Notes: generated from the letters alone by a model not told the origin. DNA of 8,810 nt from Syntrophobacteria bacterium (GCA_029289015.1 JARFUL010000204.1:1-8810), one strand, 5' to 3'. Positions 1-6,376 are shown, counted from the stretch's first letter. Numbers and translations are program-made.

Positions 1-531
1 GCGGATCTCAAGGTCCCGCCCCAGGAGCTCATGCACGCGGCCGAGGGGCTCGAAAAGATGAACCGCGAGGGCCGGGGCGCGGCCTCGGGCACCATATTGG
101 ACATGAAGGACCTCTTCAGCGGCTGCGAGAGCGCGTCCCAGGACAAGGGCCTCGGCTCCAACACGCTCTCAGGGTGCGGCGCGTTAAACGACGAGTGCTC
201 CATCCGCCCGGACGGCGGCATAACCCCCTGCGACCGGCTGCCCCACCTGGTCGCGGGCGACGTGAGGGAGGGAAGGCTGGGGGAGATATGGCGCGAAAGC
301 CTCCTGTTCAGAAAGTTTCGCGCGCGCCGCGAGGTCGAGCTGGCCAGCCTTGCCTGGTGCAAGGGCTGCCCCTACACCGCGGGGTGCACCGGCGGCTGCC
401 CCGCGATAGCCTACCCCTTCACCAAGGACTTCTTGGCCCCGGATTTCTCAGGGTGCTACCTGAGGTTCAAGTCCGGGGAGAGCCGGGACCTCAAGGCCGC
501 GTACGAGAAGGTCTTAAATGTTCCCCCTTAA
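1..531 (+). CDS. Radical SAM/SPASM protein, C-terminal part (5' end outside window)
   Basis: The frame is open from base 1 to the TAA at 529-531, leaving 176 codons of a longer protein. The radical SAM core with its CxxxCxxC cluster lies left of the window. What remains is a SPASM domain, which binds auxiliary Fe-S clusters: Cys59 or Cys66, then a Gly-rich stretch to Cys77, then the CxxC-x5-C-x3-C block at Cys120, 123, 129 and 133, and a last Cys at 152. This is the arrangement seen in PqqE, AnSME and other peptide-modifying radical SAM enzymes, so the substrate is probably a ribosomal peptide. The 3' end overlaps the next radical SAM gene by 14 bases, suggesting translational coupling. It could be the second SPASM enzyme (ScmE/ScmF-like) of a SynChlorMet-type cassette. 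A SPASM-only protein without a radical SAM core cannot be excluded because the N-terminus is missing. Confidence 0.88.
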   Translation, partial: ADLKVPPQELMHAAEGLEKMNREGRGAASGTILDMKDLFSGCESASQDKGLGSNTLSGCGALNDECSIRPDGGITPCDRLPHLVAGDVREGRLGEIWRESLLFRKFRARREVELASLAWCKGCPYTAGCTGGCPAIAYPFTKDFLAPDFSGCYLRFKSGESRDLKAAYEKVLNVPP

Positions 532-1573
532 CTCCATCTATCTAAACCCCACGGACCGGTGCAACCTCAGGTGCGCGCACTGCTGGGTCGCGCCCATCCA
601 GGACGAGAAGGTTCAGGTGAGAGAGGGTGAGATAACCCTCGATGAGATAAAGTCCGCGGTGGAGCAGGCCATCCCCCTGGGCCTCAGTATGGTGAAGCTC
701 ACCGGGGGCGAGCCCTTCCTCAGGCCCGATGTCGCGGAGATGGTGGAATTTTTCCACTCCAGGGACCTTTTCGTATCCATTGAGACCAACGGCACCCTGG
801 TCGAGCCCGGACTGGTGAAGAGGATCGGGCCGCTCTTGAGCGGGGTCTCCGTCTCCCTGGACGGCATGGAGTCCACCCATGACCAGTGGCGGGGGGTGCC
901 AGGCGCGTTCTCCGACGCGCTCAGGGGCGCGCGGCTCTTCGTGGACGCGGGGGTGGAGACCCAGATCATCTTCAGCCTCCACCGCAGGAACGCCCGCGAA
1001 CTCTTCGACGTCTTGAGGCTCACCCGGGAGACCGGGGTACACACCTTGAAGATAAACCCCGTTTTGCCCGTGGGCAGGGGCCATGCCCTGGCCAAAAAGG
1101 GGTTCACCCTCGGGGTGGACGAGATTCTCGATCTCTATCGCGAGATCAAGGCCAAAGCCGGGGACGCGGGGACCTACCTCTACTTCACCCTGCCGGTGGC
1201 CTTCAGGTCCGTAAAGGACGTGATGGACGGCGACATCTCCGAGTGCGCGGTGCTCAACATAATGGGCATCATGGGCAACGGCGACATATCCATCTGCGGC
1301 ATCGAGAAGGTTACCGGGGACCTGATGGCCGGCAATGTGTCCAAAGACCCCATCGCCGAAGTGTGGCGGGACGCGCCGGTGTTCAACAGGCTCCGCAGGG
1401 AGGTCCCCCGGGACATGGAGGGGATCTGCGGGAGGTGCATGTTCAAGAAGCTCTGCCTGGGCGCGTGCCGCGCGCTGAGCCACTACGAGACCGGGTCCTT
1501 CACTTCAGCCTACTACTTCTGCCGTATCGCGGAGGAGATGGGCCTCTTCCCGCGAACGAGGTGCATCGAGTGA
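518..1573 (+). CDS. Radical SAM/SPASM peptide-modifying enzyme
   Basis: This is a complete 351-residue radical SAM enzyme. Near the N-terminus the CxxxCxxC motif (Cys15, Cys19, Cys22) would bind the 4Fe-4S cluster that cleaves S-adenosylmethionine, and GGEP at residues 63-66 is the usual SAM-binding motif. The C-terminal SPASM domain has all seven expected cysteines: 243, 260, 304, 307, 313, 317 and 335. Such enzymes (PqqE, AnSME, sactionine and other RiPP synthases) make C-C or C-S crosslinks or oxidise side chains in peptides. The ATG at 518 follows GAGAAGG (505-511) with 6 bases between, and it lies inside the end of the upstream SPASM gene. The downstream HprK-like gene overlaps its TGA. 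With a PqqD homologue in the same operon, a PqqE-like role on a PqqD-presented peptide is the best inference. The actual reaction is unknown. Confidence 0.93.
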   Translation: MFPLNSIYLNPTDRCNLRCAHCWVAPIQDEKVQVREGEITLDEIKSAVEQAIPLGLSMVKLTGGEPFLRPDVAEMVEFFHSRDLFVSIETNGTLVEPGLVKRIGPLLSGVSVSLDGMESTHDQWRGVPGAFSDALRGARLFVDAGVETQIIFSLHRRNARELFDVLRLTRETGVHTLKINPVLPVGRGHALAKKGFTLGVDEILDLYREIKAKAGDAGTYLYFTLPVAFRSVKDVMDGDISECAVLNIMGIMGNGDISICGIEKVTGDLMAGNVSKDPIAEVWRDAPVFNRLRREVPRDMEGICGRCMFKKLCLGACRALSHYETGSFTSAYYFCRIAEEMGLFPRTRCIE

Positions 1574-2556
1574 GCCCGCGCGCCAAACCCCTCGCGAGCC
1601 CGGGGGACGCGCGGCTGGCTGTGGCGGTGGGGGGGATTTTTCTCGATATTCGGCTCCCCGGCCCGCTTGCGGGTGCGAAAGAGACCCTGGCCCGCCTGCT
1701 CAACCCCTTTGGCTCCGGGGTGCAACCCGAGGAGCCCGCGCGGGTGGATGTGATGCCTGCCACGCGGGAGCCCGAGCCCCTATCCGCAATCCTCGAGCAG
1801 GCCATCCTCGTGCCTTCGAGCAGGTTTCCCGTAGACCCGGAGGGGCAGTCCGCGCTCTCCCTCGCCGCGCGCTTCGCGGGTCCGCTGAACCGGCTGGGCG
1901 AGGAGTATGCGCGGGGGCTCGTGGTCTATCCGTTTCCCGACGGCTCTATTGTGGGGTGCACCGGCAGGAGGAGATTCACCATAGTGGTGGACGAAAGAGC
2001 CAACCTCGCGATCCTGCCCTGGACGATCCTCCACGGCCTGTACTTTCTCGTGAGCCTGCTCAGCGCCCTGGATCGCGGCCTCATGCTCCACGCGGCCGCG
2101 CTCCGTTTGGACGGCGGGGTGGCCCTCTTTGTGGGCCGCTCGGGGTCCGGGAAGTCCACCCTTGTGAAGCTCGCGGGGGAAAATAGAGCCATAGCCGACG
2201 ACTGCGTGCTCATCCAGGAGGCCGGGGGGGGCTTCTTTGTGCGCGACACCCCCTTCAACCAGGTAACCCGGCGCATCAAGGAGCTGCTGGAACCCGGGGC
2301 CCCGGCCGGGCTGGGCCTCTTTTTGAGGAAGGATTCCAGGGTGCTTCTTGAGCCCGTGAGCCCGGGGCTGGCCTCGGCCCGGATTTTGGCCAACCACATC
2401 CATTTTTTCAAGCACTTTCCTCCCCGAGCCGCGAGGCAGGCGTTCCGGCTTACGGCAGAGCTGGCAAGCTTGGTCCCCTTTTTCCTCCTTAGCTTCAAGA
2501 GAGACAACAGTTTCCTTGGCGCGCTAAAGGGGGTCATGGGGCGCGAGAAAGGCTGA
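1570..2556 (+). CDS. HPr kinase/phosphorylase-like P-loop protein (ScmC-like)
   Basis: This 328-residue protein has a C-terminal half resembling the HPr-kinase fold: MLHAAAL around His174, a Walker A loop GRSGSGKST at 189-197, and an Asp-Asp pair at 210-211 in the place of the Walker B/catalytic acids. No PTS or HPr gene is nearby, and the N-terminal 130 residues do not look like the HprK N-domain, so a role in catabolite control is unlikely. HprK-like proteins recur in RiPP clusters. The lasso-peptide kinase of the paeninodin cluster phosphorylates a precursor serine, and a related protein (ScmC) belongs to the SynChlorMet cassette. I infer phosphorylation of a peptide substrate. The start is taken as GTG 1570, which overlaps the previous stop (GTGA) and has GAGG at 1558-1561. 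The frame is open far upstream, but only as a shadow of the radical SAM gene. A 72-base gap with a hairpin follows. Confidence 0.85.
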   Translation: MSPRAKPLASPGDARLAVAVGGIFLDIRLPGPLAGAKETLARLLNPFGSGVQPEEPARVDVMPATREPEPLSAILEQAILVPSSRFPVDPEGQSALSLAARFAGPLNRLGEEYARGLVVYPFPDGSIVGCTGRRRFTIVVDERANLAILPWTILHGLYFLVSLLSALDRGLMLHAAALRLDGGVALFVGRSGSGKSTLVKLAGENRAIADDCVLIQEAGGGFFVRDTPFNQVTRRIKELLEPGAPAGLGLFLRKDSRVLLEPVSPGLASARILANHIHFFKHFPPRAARQAFRLTAELASLVPFFLLSFKRDNSFLGALKGVMGREKG

Positions 2557-2562
2557 GGCAGG

Positions 2563-2603
2563 CGGGGAGCCGGTCTTTCGGACCCTGCCCCCGTCTATTC
2601 TTT
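2563..2603 (+). terminator. Hairpin plus U-rich tract, possible intra-operon attenuator or terminator
   Basis: In the only real gap of the modification operon, 2563-2567 (CGGGG) can pair with 2589-2593 (CCCCG), GC with GC, and GGTC (2572-2575) with GACC (2581-2584) around a 5-base loop, with small bulges between. The stem is followed by TCTATTCTTT (2594-2603). This resembles a weak intrinsic terminator or an mRNA-processing hairpin that would lower expression of the downstream genes. The bulges and the interrupted U tract keep confidence low. Confidence 0.35.
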
Positions 2604-2628
2604 GGACACTTGGAGGGGCCATAGGAAA

Positions 2629-4167
2629 ATGGAGCAGCGCTTTCTGGTGGAGATGTCCGGGTACTCCATGCACCCGTTTCTGAGGCCCGGGGACAGGCTT
2701 CTCGTCCGGCGGGTCGAGCCGGGCTCCCTCAGGAGGGGGGATGTGGTGGTGCTCGCGAACGGCCCCGGCTCCCTGGTGGCCCACCGGCTGCTCAGGGTGC
2801 TCCCGGACGGAAGGGGCATAACCAAGGGCGACGCCCTCCTGAGGCCCGACCCCGCGCCCGTGGACCTCAGGGCCGCGGCGGGGAGGGTGGAGGCCGTGAT
2901 CCGCAGAGGCAGGATCATACCGGTGGCCGCGGGCACGAGGGGGAGGCTCAAGTCTCTCTTCGCGGCGCTGAGCAGCCTGGGGCTCACCCCCGGCGCGCTG
3001 AGGCTCAGGGCAAAGCTTCTTGTCCAAAGTATCATCCCAGCGCGCGAGCCCAGGGAGCGAGACCCAGAGAGCGCGTTCATCCTCGCGGTGCTGGGAGGGA
3101 GGTTGGACGGAGCCGAGGGCTCCCTCGACTGGTCCAGGATGGTAGAAATTGCCCGCTCGGAGCAGGTGGCCGGACTCCTTTACTGCCTGCTCGAAGACCA
3201 GGGAGTACCCGGACCTGTTATGGAGGAGCTGGCCCGGTTCCACCACAGCGCGGCCGCGGGCAACATGGCCCTTCTTGGCGCGCTAGAAGAGCTGGACCGC
3301 GAGCTCGCGATCGAGGGGCTGGACGTCATGGCCCTCAAGGGCGCGTCCCTTATGGGCACGGCCTACCCCAGGCTGGGCATGAGGCCCATGGGCGACCTGG
3401 ACCTGGTGGTGCGCCCTAAGGAGAGGGAGCTCTTCGAAACCCTGCTCGCGCGGCTTGGATACCTGCCGGACCCGGTGCATCCCCACATGTTCACAAAGGC
3501 CAGGGTGGTGGTGGACCTGCACACCCACGCGCTGGACACCGAACGCATCGGGGCCAGGGGCCCGCTCCTCCCCTCTGGGATGGGGCCGGTGTGGGACGCG
3601 GCCCTTCCCCTGGGGCCGGAGTTCTTCCGGATAAAGAGACCCCGGGACGCGGACAACGTGCTTCTCCTGGCCCAGCACCTCCTGAAGCACTCCTTCTCCA
3701 GGCTCTTTTGGCTGGTGGACGTGATGAGGCTCCTTCGAGGCCGGGACGGGCCCTTCTGGGGGGAGCTCGCGGAACGCGCGCGGGTCCTGGGGCAGGAGAG
3801 GCCGCTTGCGTACACGCTCTATCTCCTCGAGGGGCTCTTCGGCTTTCGCGCGCCCCCGTCCTCCGGGCTGGGCCTCCCTTCCCGCGGTTTGAGCGGCTTT
3901 GAAAGGAGGCTCCTCGACATCAAGGTCCGGGGGGAGGAGTTCGGCCTCCTGGGCAACGTGCTCCTCTTCTTCTGCCTTCCCGGGTGGCGGGCCAGGCTGG
4001 CCTTCGGGCTCGAGACCATGTTTCCCAAAAAGCCGGTGATGGCCCGGGACCTGGGCGGTGTCCGGGGCCCCCACGGTCTTGTCTTTATCAGGAGGCTTGC
4101 CAACGTGGCCGTCCTCTTGGCCGGGTCCGGGCTCATTTTGCTCAGGGGACTCACGGGCAAAAGATGA
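2629..4167 (+). CDS. S26B-like serine peptidase fused to family-5 nucleotidyltransferase
   Basis: This 512-residue protein has two domains in one uninterrupted frame. Residues 1-100 look like a signal-peptidase core of the SipW/Sec11 (S26B) kind: SGYSMHPFLRPGD with Ser13 as nucleophile, GDVVV near 38-42, AHR with His52 in place of the usual Lys base, and TKGD (65-68) with Asp68. There is no membrane helix before Ser13, so it is probably cytosolic. Residues about 145-470 match the uncharacterised nucleotidyltransferase family (PF14907 type): ALKG at 235-238, then GDLDLVV with Asp256 and Asp258 as likely metal ligands, VVDLHTH with Asp296, and an LLAQHLLKH helix. The last 20 residues are hydrophobic (about 491-506) and could touch the membrane. 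Nucleotidyltransferases of this type sit beside HprK-like kinases in some lasso-peptide clusters. ATG 2629 follows GGAGG at 2612-2616; the in-frame TTG at 2602 lies before that site. It overlaps the next gene by ATGA. Its substrate is unknown. Confidence 0.82.
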   Translation: MEQRFLVEMSGYSMHPFLRPGDRLLVRRVEPGSLRRGDVVVLANGPGSLVAHRLLRVLPDGRGITKGDALLRPDPAPVDLRAAAGRVEAVIRRGRIIPVAAGTRGRLKSLFAALSSLGLTPGALRLRAKLLVQSIIPAREPRERDPESAFILAVLGGRLDGAEGSLDWSRMVEIARSEQVAGLLYCLLEDQGVPGPVMEELARFHHSAAAGNMALLGALEELDRELAIEGLDVMALKGASLMGTAYPRLGMRPMGDLDLVVRPKERELFETLLARLGYLPDPVHPHMFTKARVVVDLHTHALDTERIGARGPLLPSGMGPVWDAALPLGPEFFRIKRPRDADNVLLLAQHLLKHSFSRLFWLVDVMRLLRGRDGPFWGELAERARVLGQERPLAYTLYLLEGLFGFRAPPSSGLGLPSRGLSGFERRLLDIKVRGEEFGLLGNVLLFFCLPGWRARLAFGLETMFPKKPVMARDLGGVRGPHGLVFIRRLANVAVLLAGSGLILLRGLTGKR

Positions 4168-4463
4168 AGGGAATGAGCAAAAACCCGAGGGTGGTGGCCC
4201 GGAAGCTCAAGGGCCGCAGATACCTGGTGCCGGTCCATGAAGAGCTAGACCGGATGCGCAAGGTCTTCGAGCTCAACGAGCTGGGCTGGTTCATCTGGCG
4301 GCGGCTGGAGGAGGCCGAGGACCTGGGCGGCCTGGCCGGGCTGATCATGGACCGCTTCGACGTGGACAGTAAAACCGCGTTCGCGGACGCCCGGGCCTTC
4401 ATGGACGAGCTTGTCCGGGTGGGCGCGCTCATCAGGGACGGGGACAGTGACCAGGAGGCTTAA
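4164..4463 (+). CDS. PqqD-like peptide-binding protein (RiPP recognition element)
   Basis: This is a 99-residue protein of PqqD size and pattern: a basic N-terminal strand region (PRVVARKLKGRRYLVPV), a central LNELGWFIWRRLEE helix, then a helix leading into RFDVDSKTAFADARAFMDEL and a C-terminal GALIRD turn. PqqD proteins bind a precursor peptide and hand it to a partner radical SAM/SPASM enzyme, which fits the two SPASM genes upstream; ScmD of SynChlorMet cassettes is of this kind. The ATG at 4164 overlaps the preceding TGA (ATGA), so translation is probably coupled. A second in-frame ATG lies three codons on, at 4173, and has no better ribosome site. The 3' end overlaps the methyltransferase start by 17 bases. 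Confidence 0.85.
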   Translation: MKGMSKNPRVVARKLKGRRYLVPVHEELDRMRKVFELNELGWFIWRRLEEAEDLGGLAGLIMDRFDVDSKTAFADARAFMDELVRVGALIRDGDSDQEA

Positions 4464-5805
4464 GACCGCGGCCGGGGTCATCTGGGCCCCCATCACCGAT
4501 TCCCACTGGGTCGCGGTCTCCCCCACGAGGTCCTCCCTGGAGAGCTGCCTGCTCATAACCGGGGAAGACGCAGAGCTCCTGAGAAGCTTTGCCGGCCCGA
4601 AGGGTGCTCGCCTGGACGGGCTGGGCCCCCGCGATAGGGAGAGAGCGGCCAGGTGGCTCACCCCGGAGTTTCGCCTCCTCGAGGAGATTGAAGAGCCCAG
4701 TGAGGTCAAGGACCACGAGGAGCTGGCCCTTTCGGTCTTCAGGGAATACTCCTCCGCGAGGGAGCTCACCGGCGGGCACGACCTCGCGAAGTACCACATG
4801 AAGGGCATAAAGGACGCTCTCAGGCAGTTCGAGGAGGTGGAGATGACGGTGAGCCACCTCTTCAGGGAGCCCCACCCGATGCTTGGCGGGATGAGCTACG
4901 GCGGCAGGTTCGCGCGGGCTCTTCTGGAGGATCGCGCGCTCTTTGCCCACGCGAAGGTGCTCGAGGTGGGGAGCGGCACCGGGATCTTCGGCCGGGAGCT
5001 CTTGAGCGAGGTGCAAAAAGCCGCGCCGGAGGTCTACCGGACCCTTGGCTACACCTTCTTCGACCTCTCGCCCGTGCTGGCCGAGTCCCAAAGGGAGATA
5101 AACGAGGTCCACCGGAACATCGTCTCCTTCGACGCGGGCGACGTTCTGAATCACCCGTTTCCCGAAGAGGGCTACGATCTCGTCATAGCCAACGAGATGA
5201 TCGCGGACCTCCCGGTGGTGAAGATCAACAGGGACCGGGAGCCCGACGACCCGGACGCGAGGGCCGGGCTCGAGCTGGCCCTGAAGCTGGGCCTCATCCT
5301 TGACGACGCTCCCCCGGAGTTTATTATCAACACCGGCGTGCTGAAGTTCTTGGAGAGGCTTCCTCATATACTGAAGCCGTCCGGAAGGTGCTACGTGGTG
5401 GAGTACGGCTCTTCCTGGGCCTACCCCGCGGCCCAGGTGGTGACCGACCACGTGGAATACTCCATCCACTTCGGCCACCTCGAGAGCGCGGCCCGGACTC
5501 TGGGCCTAAATCCAGAGCTTTTCGAGCTTGTGGAGTTCCTCGGGTTTCGGGCCGATGTGGAGGTGCTGAGCGACCTGTGCCACAGCGCGCTCTTCGGCCA
5601 CCTTCTGCCCTTTCTCGGTGTTGGGGGGATAAGCTCCAGGGTCTACACGAAAGAGATGCTAGACGAAACCCTGGCGCGGGTGGCCCCAAAGCCTGAGAAC
5701 CTCGAGTTCGTGCCCGCGGGCAAGCTGGGGGGCATAGCCTTTCCCTCGGGGTTCTTGGCGCTAAAGCTCGCCAGGGGAGCTACTTCCAATCGCCGGGGGG
5801 CCTGA
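4447..5805 (+). CDS. MidA/NDUFAF7-like SAM-dependent methyltransferase
   Basis: This 452-residue protein carries a class I methyltransferase domain. Motif I is VLEVGSGTG at 171-179, followed by GYTFFDLSP, whose acidic residue would hold the SAM ribose. IANEMIADLPV around Asn249-Glu250 recalls the NE..DALPV signature of the MidA/NDUFAF7 family, known for protein arginine methylation in mitochondria. Residues 1-150 are not recognised and may bind substrate; the C-terminal 200 residues are mixed alpha/beta with no transmembrane segment. The start is GTG 4447, 17 bases inside the PqqD gene, with purine-rich AGGGACGGGG (4434-4443) ahead of it; the next in-frame ATG (4798) would remove 117 residues. 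As last gene of the cassette it may methylate the same peptide product. Family assignment by motif is moderately sure, the substrate unknown. Its 3' end overlaps a gene on the other strand by 26 bases. Confidence 0.8.
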   Translation: MTRRLKTAAGVIWAPITDSHWVAVSPTRSSLESCLLITGEDAELLRSFAGPKGARLDGLGPRDRERAARWLTPEFRLLEEIEEPSEVKDHEELALSVFREYSSARELTGGHDLAKYHMKGIKDALRQFEEVEMTVSHLFREPHPMLGGMSYGGRFARALLEDRALFAHAKVLEVGSGTGIFGRELLSEVQKAAPEVYRTLGYTFFDLSPVLAESQREINEVHRNIVSFDAGDVLNHPFPEEGYDLVIANEMIADLPVVKINRDREPDDPDARAGLELALKLGLILDDAPPEFIINTGVLKFLERLPHILKPSGRCYVVEYGSSWAYPAAQVVTDHVEYSIHFGHLESAARTLGLNPELFELVEFLGFRADVEVLSDLCHSALFGHLLPFLGVGGISSRVYTKEMLDETLARVAPKPENLEFVPAGKLGGIAFPSGFLALKLARGATSNRRGA

Positions 5806-6022
5806 GAAGGAACCTGGTCGATTCCTCTTCCCCGAGCTTCGCTATCACCCGCCTTTGCTCCAGCTCTTCGAGCGCGTGGCCAAGGGCCTCCTCGCCGGAG
5901 TTCCAGTAGGGTTTTATGGACTCGATGACCACCGGTTCCCCCGAGAGCGCGACCTTGTCTATGATTATGTACGCGGAGGTGGCCTCCACCGACATGTTCA
6001 AATCGAAGATTCGGGTGTCCAA
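5780..6022 (-). CDS. Small conserved-looking hypothetical protein
   Basis: This is an 80-residue protein of unknown function. The TTG start at 6022-6020 has an ideal GGAGG (plus-strand CCTCC, 6029-6033) 6 bases upstream, which decides for this frame over the overlapping frame that starts at an ATG near 6035. The sequence begins MDTRIFDLNMSVEATSAYII, then a hydrophilic middle (IKPYWNSGEEALGHALEELE) and a short basic C-terminal strand (RFLLRPPGDWK). Alternating helix and strand segments, with a helix after WNSGEEAL, suggest a small winged-helix-like fold, but this is only a guess from the pattern. It ends convergently with the methyltransferase (26-base overlap) and points away from the ribosomal operon. 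No link to either neighbour can be shown. Confidence 0.65.
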   Translation of the reverse strand: MDTRIFDLNMSVEATSAYIIIDKVALSGEPVVIESIKPYWNSGEEALGHALEELEQRRVIAKLGEEESTRFLLRPPGDWK

Positions 6023-6098
6023 TGTGTGCCTCCATTAAGGTGTCGCAGACGGCTGCCTGCCAGTGAAAAGCCTGCCGTGTCAGGACAGTATCGCCTCA

Positions 6099-6140
6099 TG
6101 CCGGGCTCTTTTCAAGTGGTTTCAGCGGTCTCGCCCGGCA
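6099..6140. repeat. Inverted repeat in divergent spacer (8-base arms)
   Basis: TGCCGGGC (6099-6106) and GCCCGGCA (6133-6140) are perfect reverse complements around a 26-base spacer. A competing pairing exists between TGAAAAG (6064-6070) and CTTTTCA (6108-6114). It lies upstream of the rpsF promoter and upstream of the minus-strand small gene. It could be an operator, part of an untranslated RNA, or chance in GC-rich DNA. Confidence 0.45.
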
Positions 6141-6145
6141 GGAGA

Positions 6146-6185
6146 AACCCCCGCGGGCTTTAAAAAAATTGACTCCGCGGGGGTT
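6146..6185. repeat. Perfect 11-base inverted repeat with A-rich loop
   Basis: AACCCCCGCGG (6146-6156) is perfectly complementary to CCGCGGGGGTT (6175-6185), with an 18-base AT-rich loop between. No T run follows on the plus strand, and the minus-strand side continues TTTCTCC, so a standard terminator is poorly supported. Given its place between divergent genes, an operator or a structured 5' RNA of the minus-strand gene is possible. Confidence 0.6.
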
Positions 6186-6244
6186 GGGAAGGAGAAAGGT
6201 CACTATTATTTTAACCCGGCCTGCAACAAAGGAAACCCCAGGGG

Positions 6245-6296
6245 AAAAAAATGACCTATTTTTTCTTGACTGGCGCGGCCAAAGAGGTTACATAAT
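6245..6296 (+). promoter_or_regulatory. Sigma70-type promoter of the ribosomal operon, with A/T-rich upstream tract
   Basis: TTGACT (6266-6271) matches the -35 consensus at five of six bases, and CATAAT (6291-6296) matches the -10 at five of six, with a rather long 19-base spacer. Directly upstream, an A7 run (6245-6251) and a T6 run (6259-6264) resemble an UP element, as expected for a strong ribosomal-protein promoter. Transcription would start near 6303, giving a leader of about 75 bases before rpsF. Confidence 0.65.
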
Positions 6297-6329
6297 CTAG
6301 ATTCTAGGCAGAACTATTTTCGGCCCCTT

Positions 6330-6354
6330 GCTCAAGGGAGCAACCCTTGAGCCG
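6330..6354 (+). promoter_or_regulatory. rpsF leader hairpin, possible S6:S18 autoregulatory site
   Basis: GCTCAAGGG (6330-6338) and CCCTTGAGC (6344-6352) form a perfect 9-base stem closed by the loop AGCAA. It lies in the predicted 5' leader, about 15 bases before the rpsF ribosome site. In many bacteria the S6:S18 complex represses its own mRNA by binding a leader hairpin with an unpaired CCG. Here the 3' strand continues as CCG (6352-6354), but a clear lower stem beyond the CCG was not found, so identity with that motif is unproven. Confidence 0.5.
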
Positions 6355-6376
6355 CTTTAGACCAAAAGGAGGCATT

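Noticed and set aside
542..1483. 313-codon minus-strand open frame opposite the second radical SAM gene
   Set aside because: Shadow frame of a GC-rich gene; composition rich in His, Pro and Gly with no recognisable domain, while the plus strand has clear catalytic motifs.
886..1569. Upstream extension of the HprK-like frame
   Set aside because: Arg/Gly-rich translation lying fully inside the radical SAM gene; GTG 1570 with stop-start overlap and GAGG site is the sensible start.
2602..2628. TTG 2602 as start of the peptidase/nucleotidyltransferase fusion
   Set aside because: It precedes the GGAGG site at 2612-2616, and the S26-like domain begins directly after ATG 2629.
6063..6254. 63-codon plus-strand frame with three cysteines, considered as a RiPP precursor
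   Set aside because: GTG start without a ribosome site, runs through the dyads of the spacer, lies beyond the cassette and past a gene on the other strand.
6241..6265. A-run/T-run dyad read as an intrinsic terminator
   Set aside because: Pure A/T stem without a GC core and placed immediately before a -35 box, better explained as an UP-type promoter tract.
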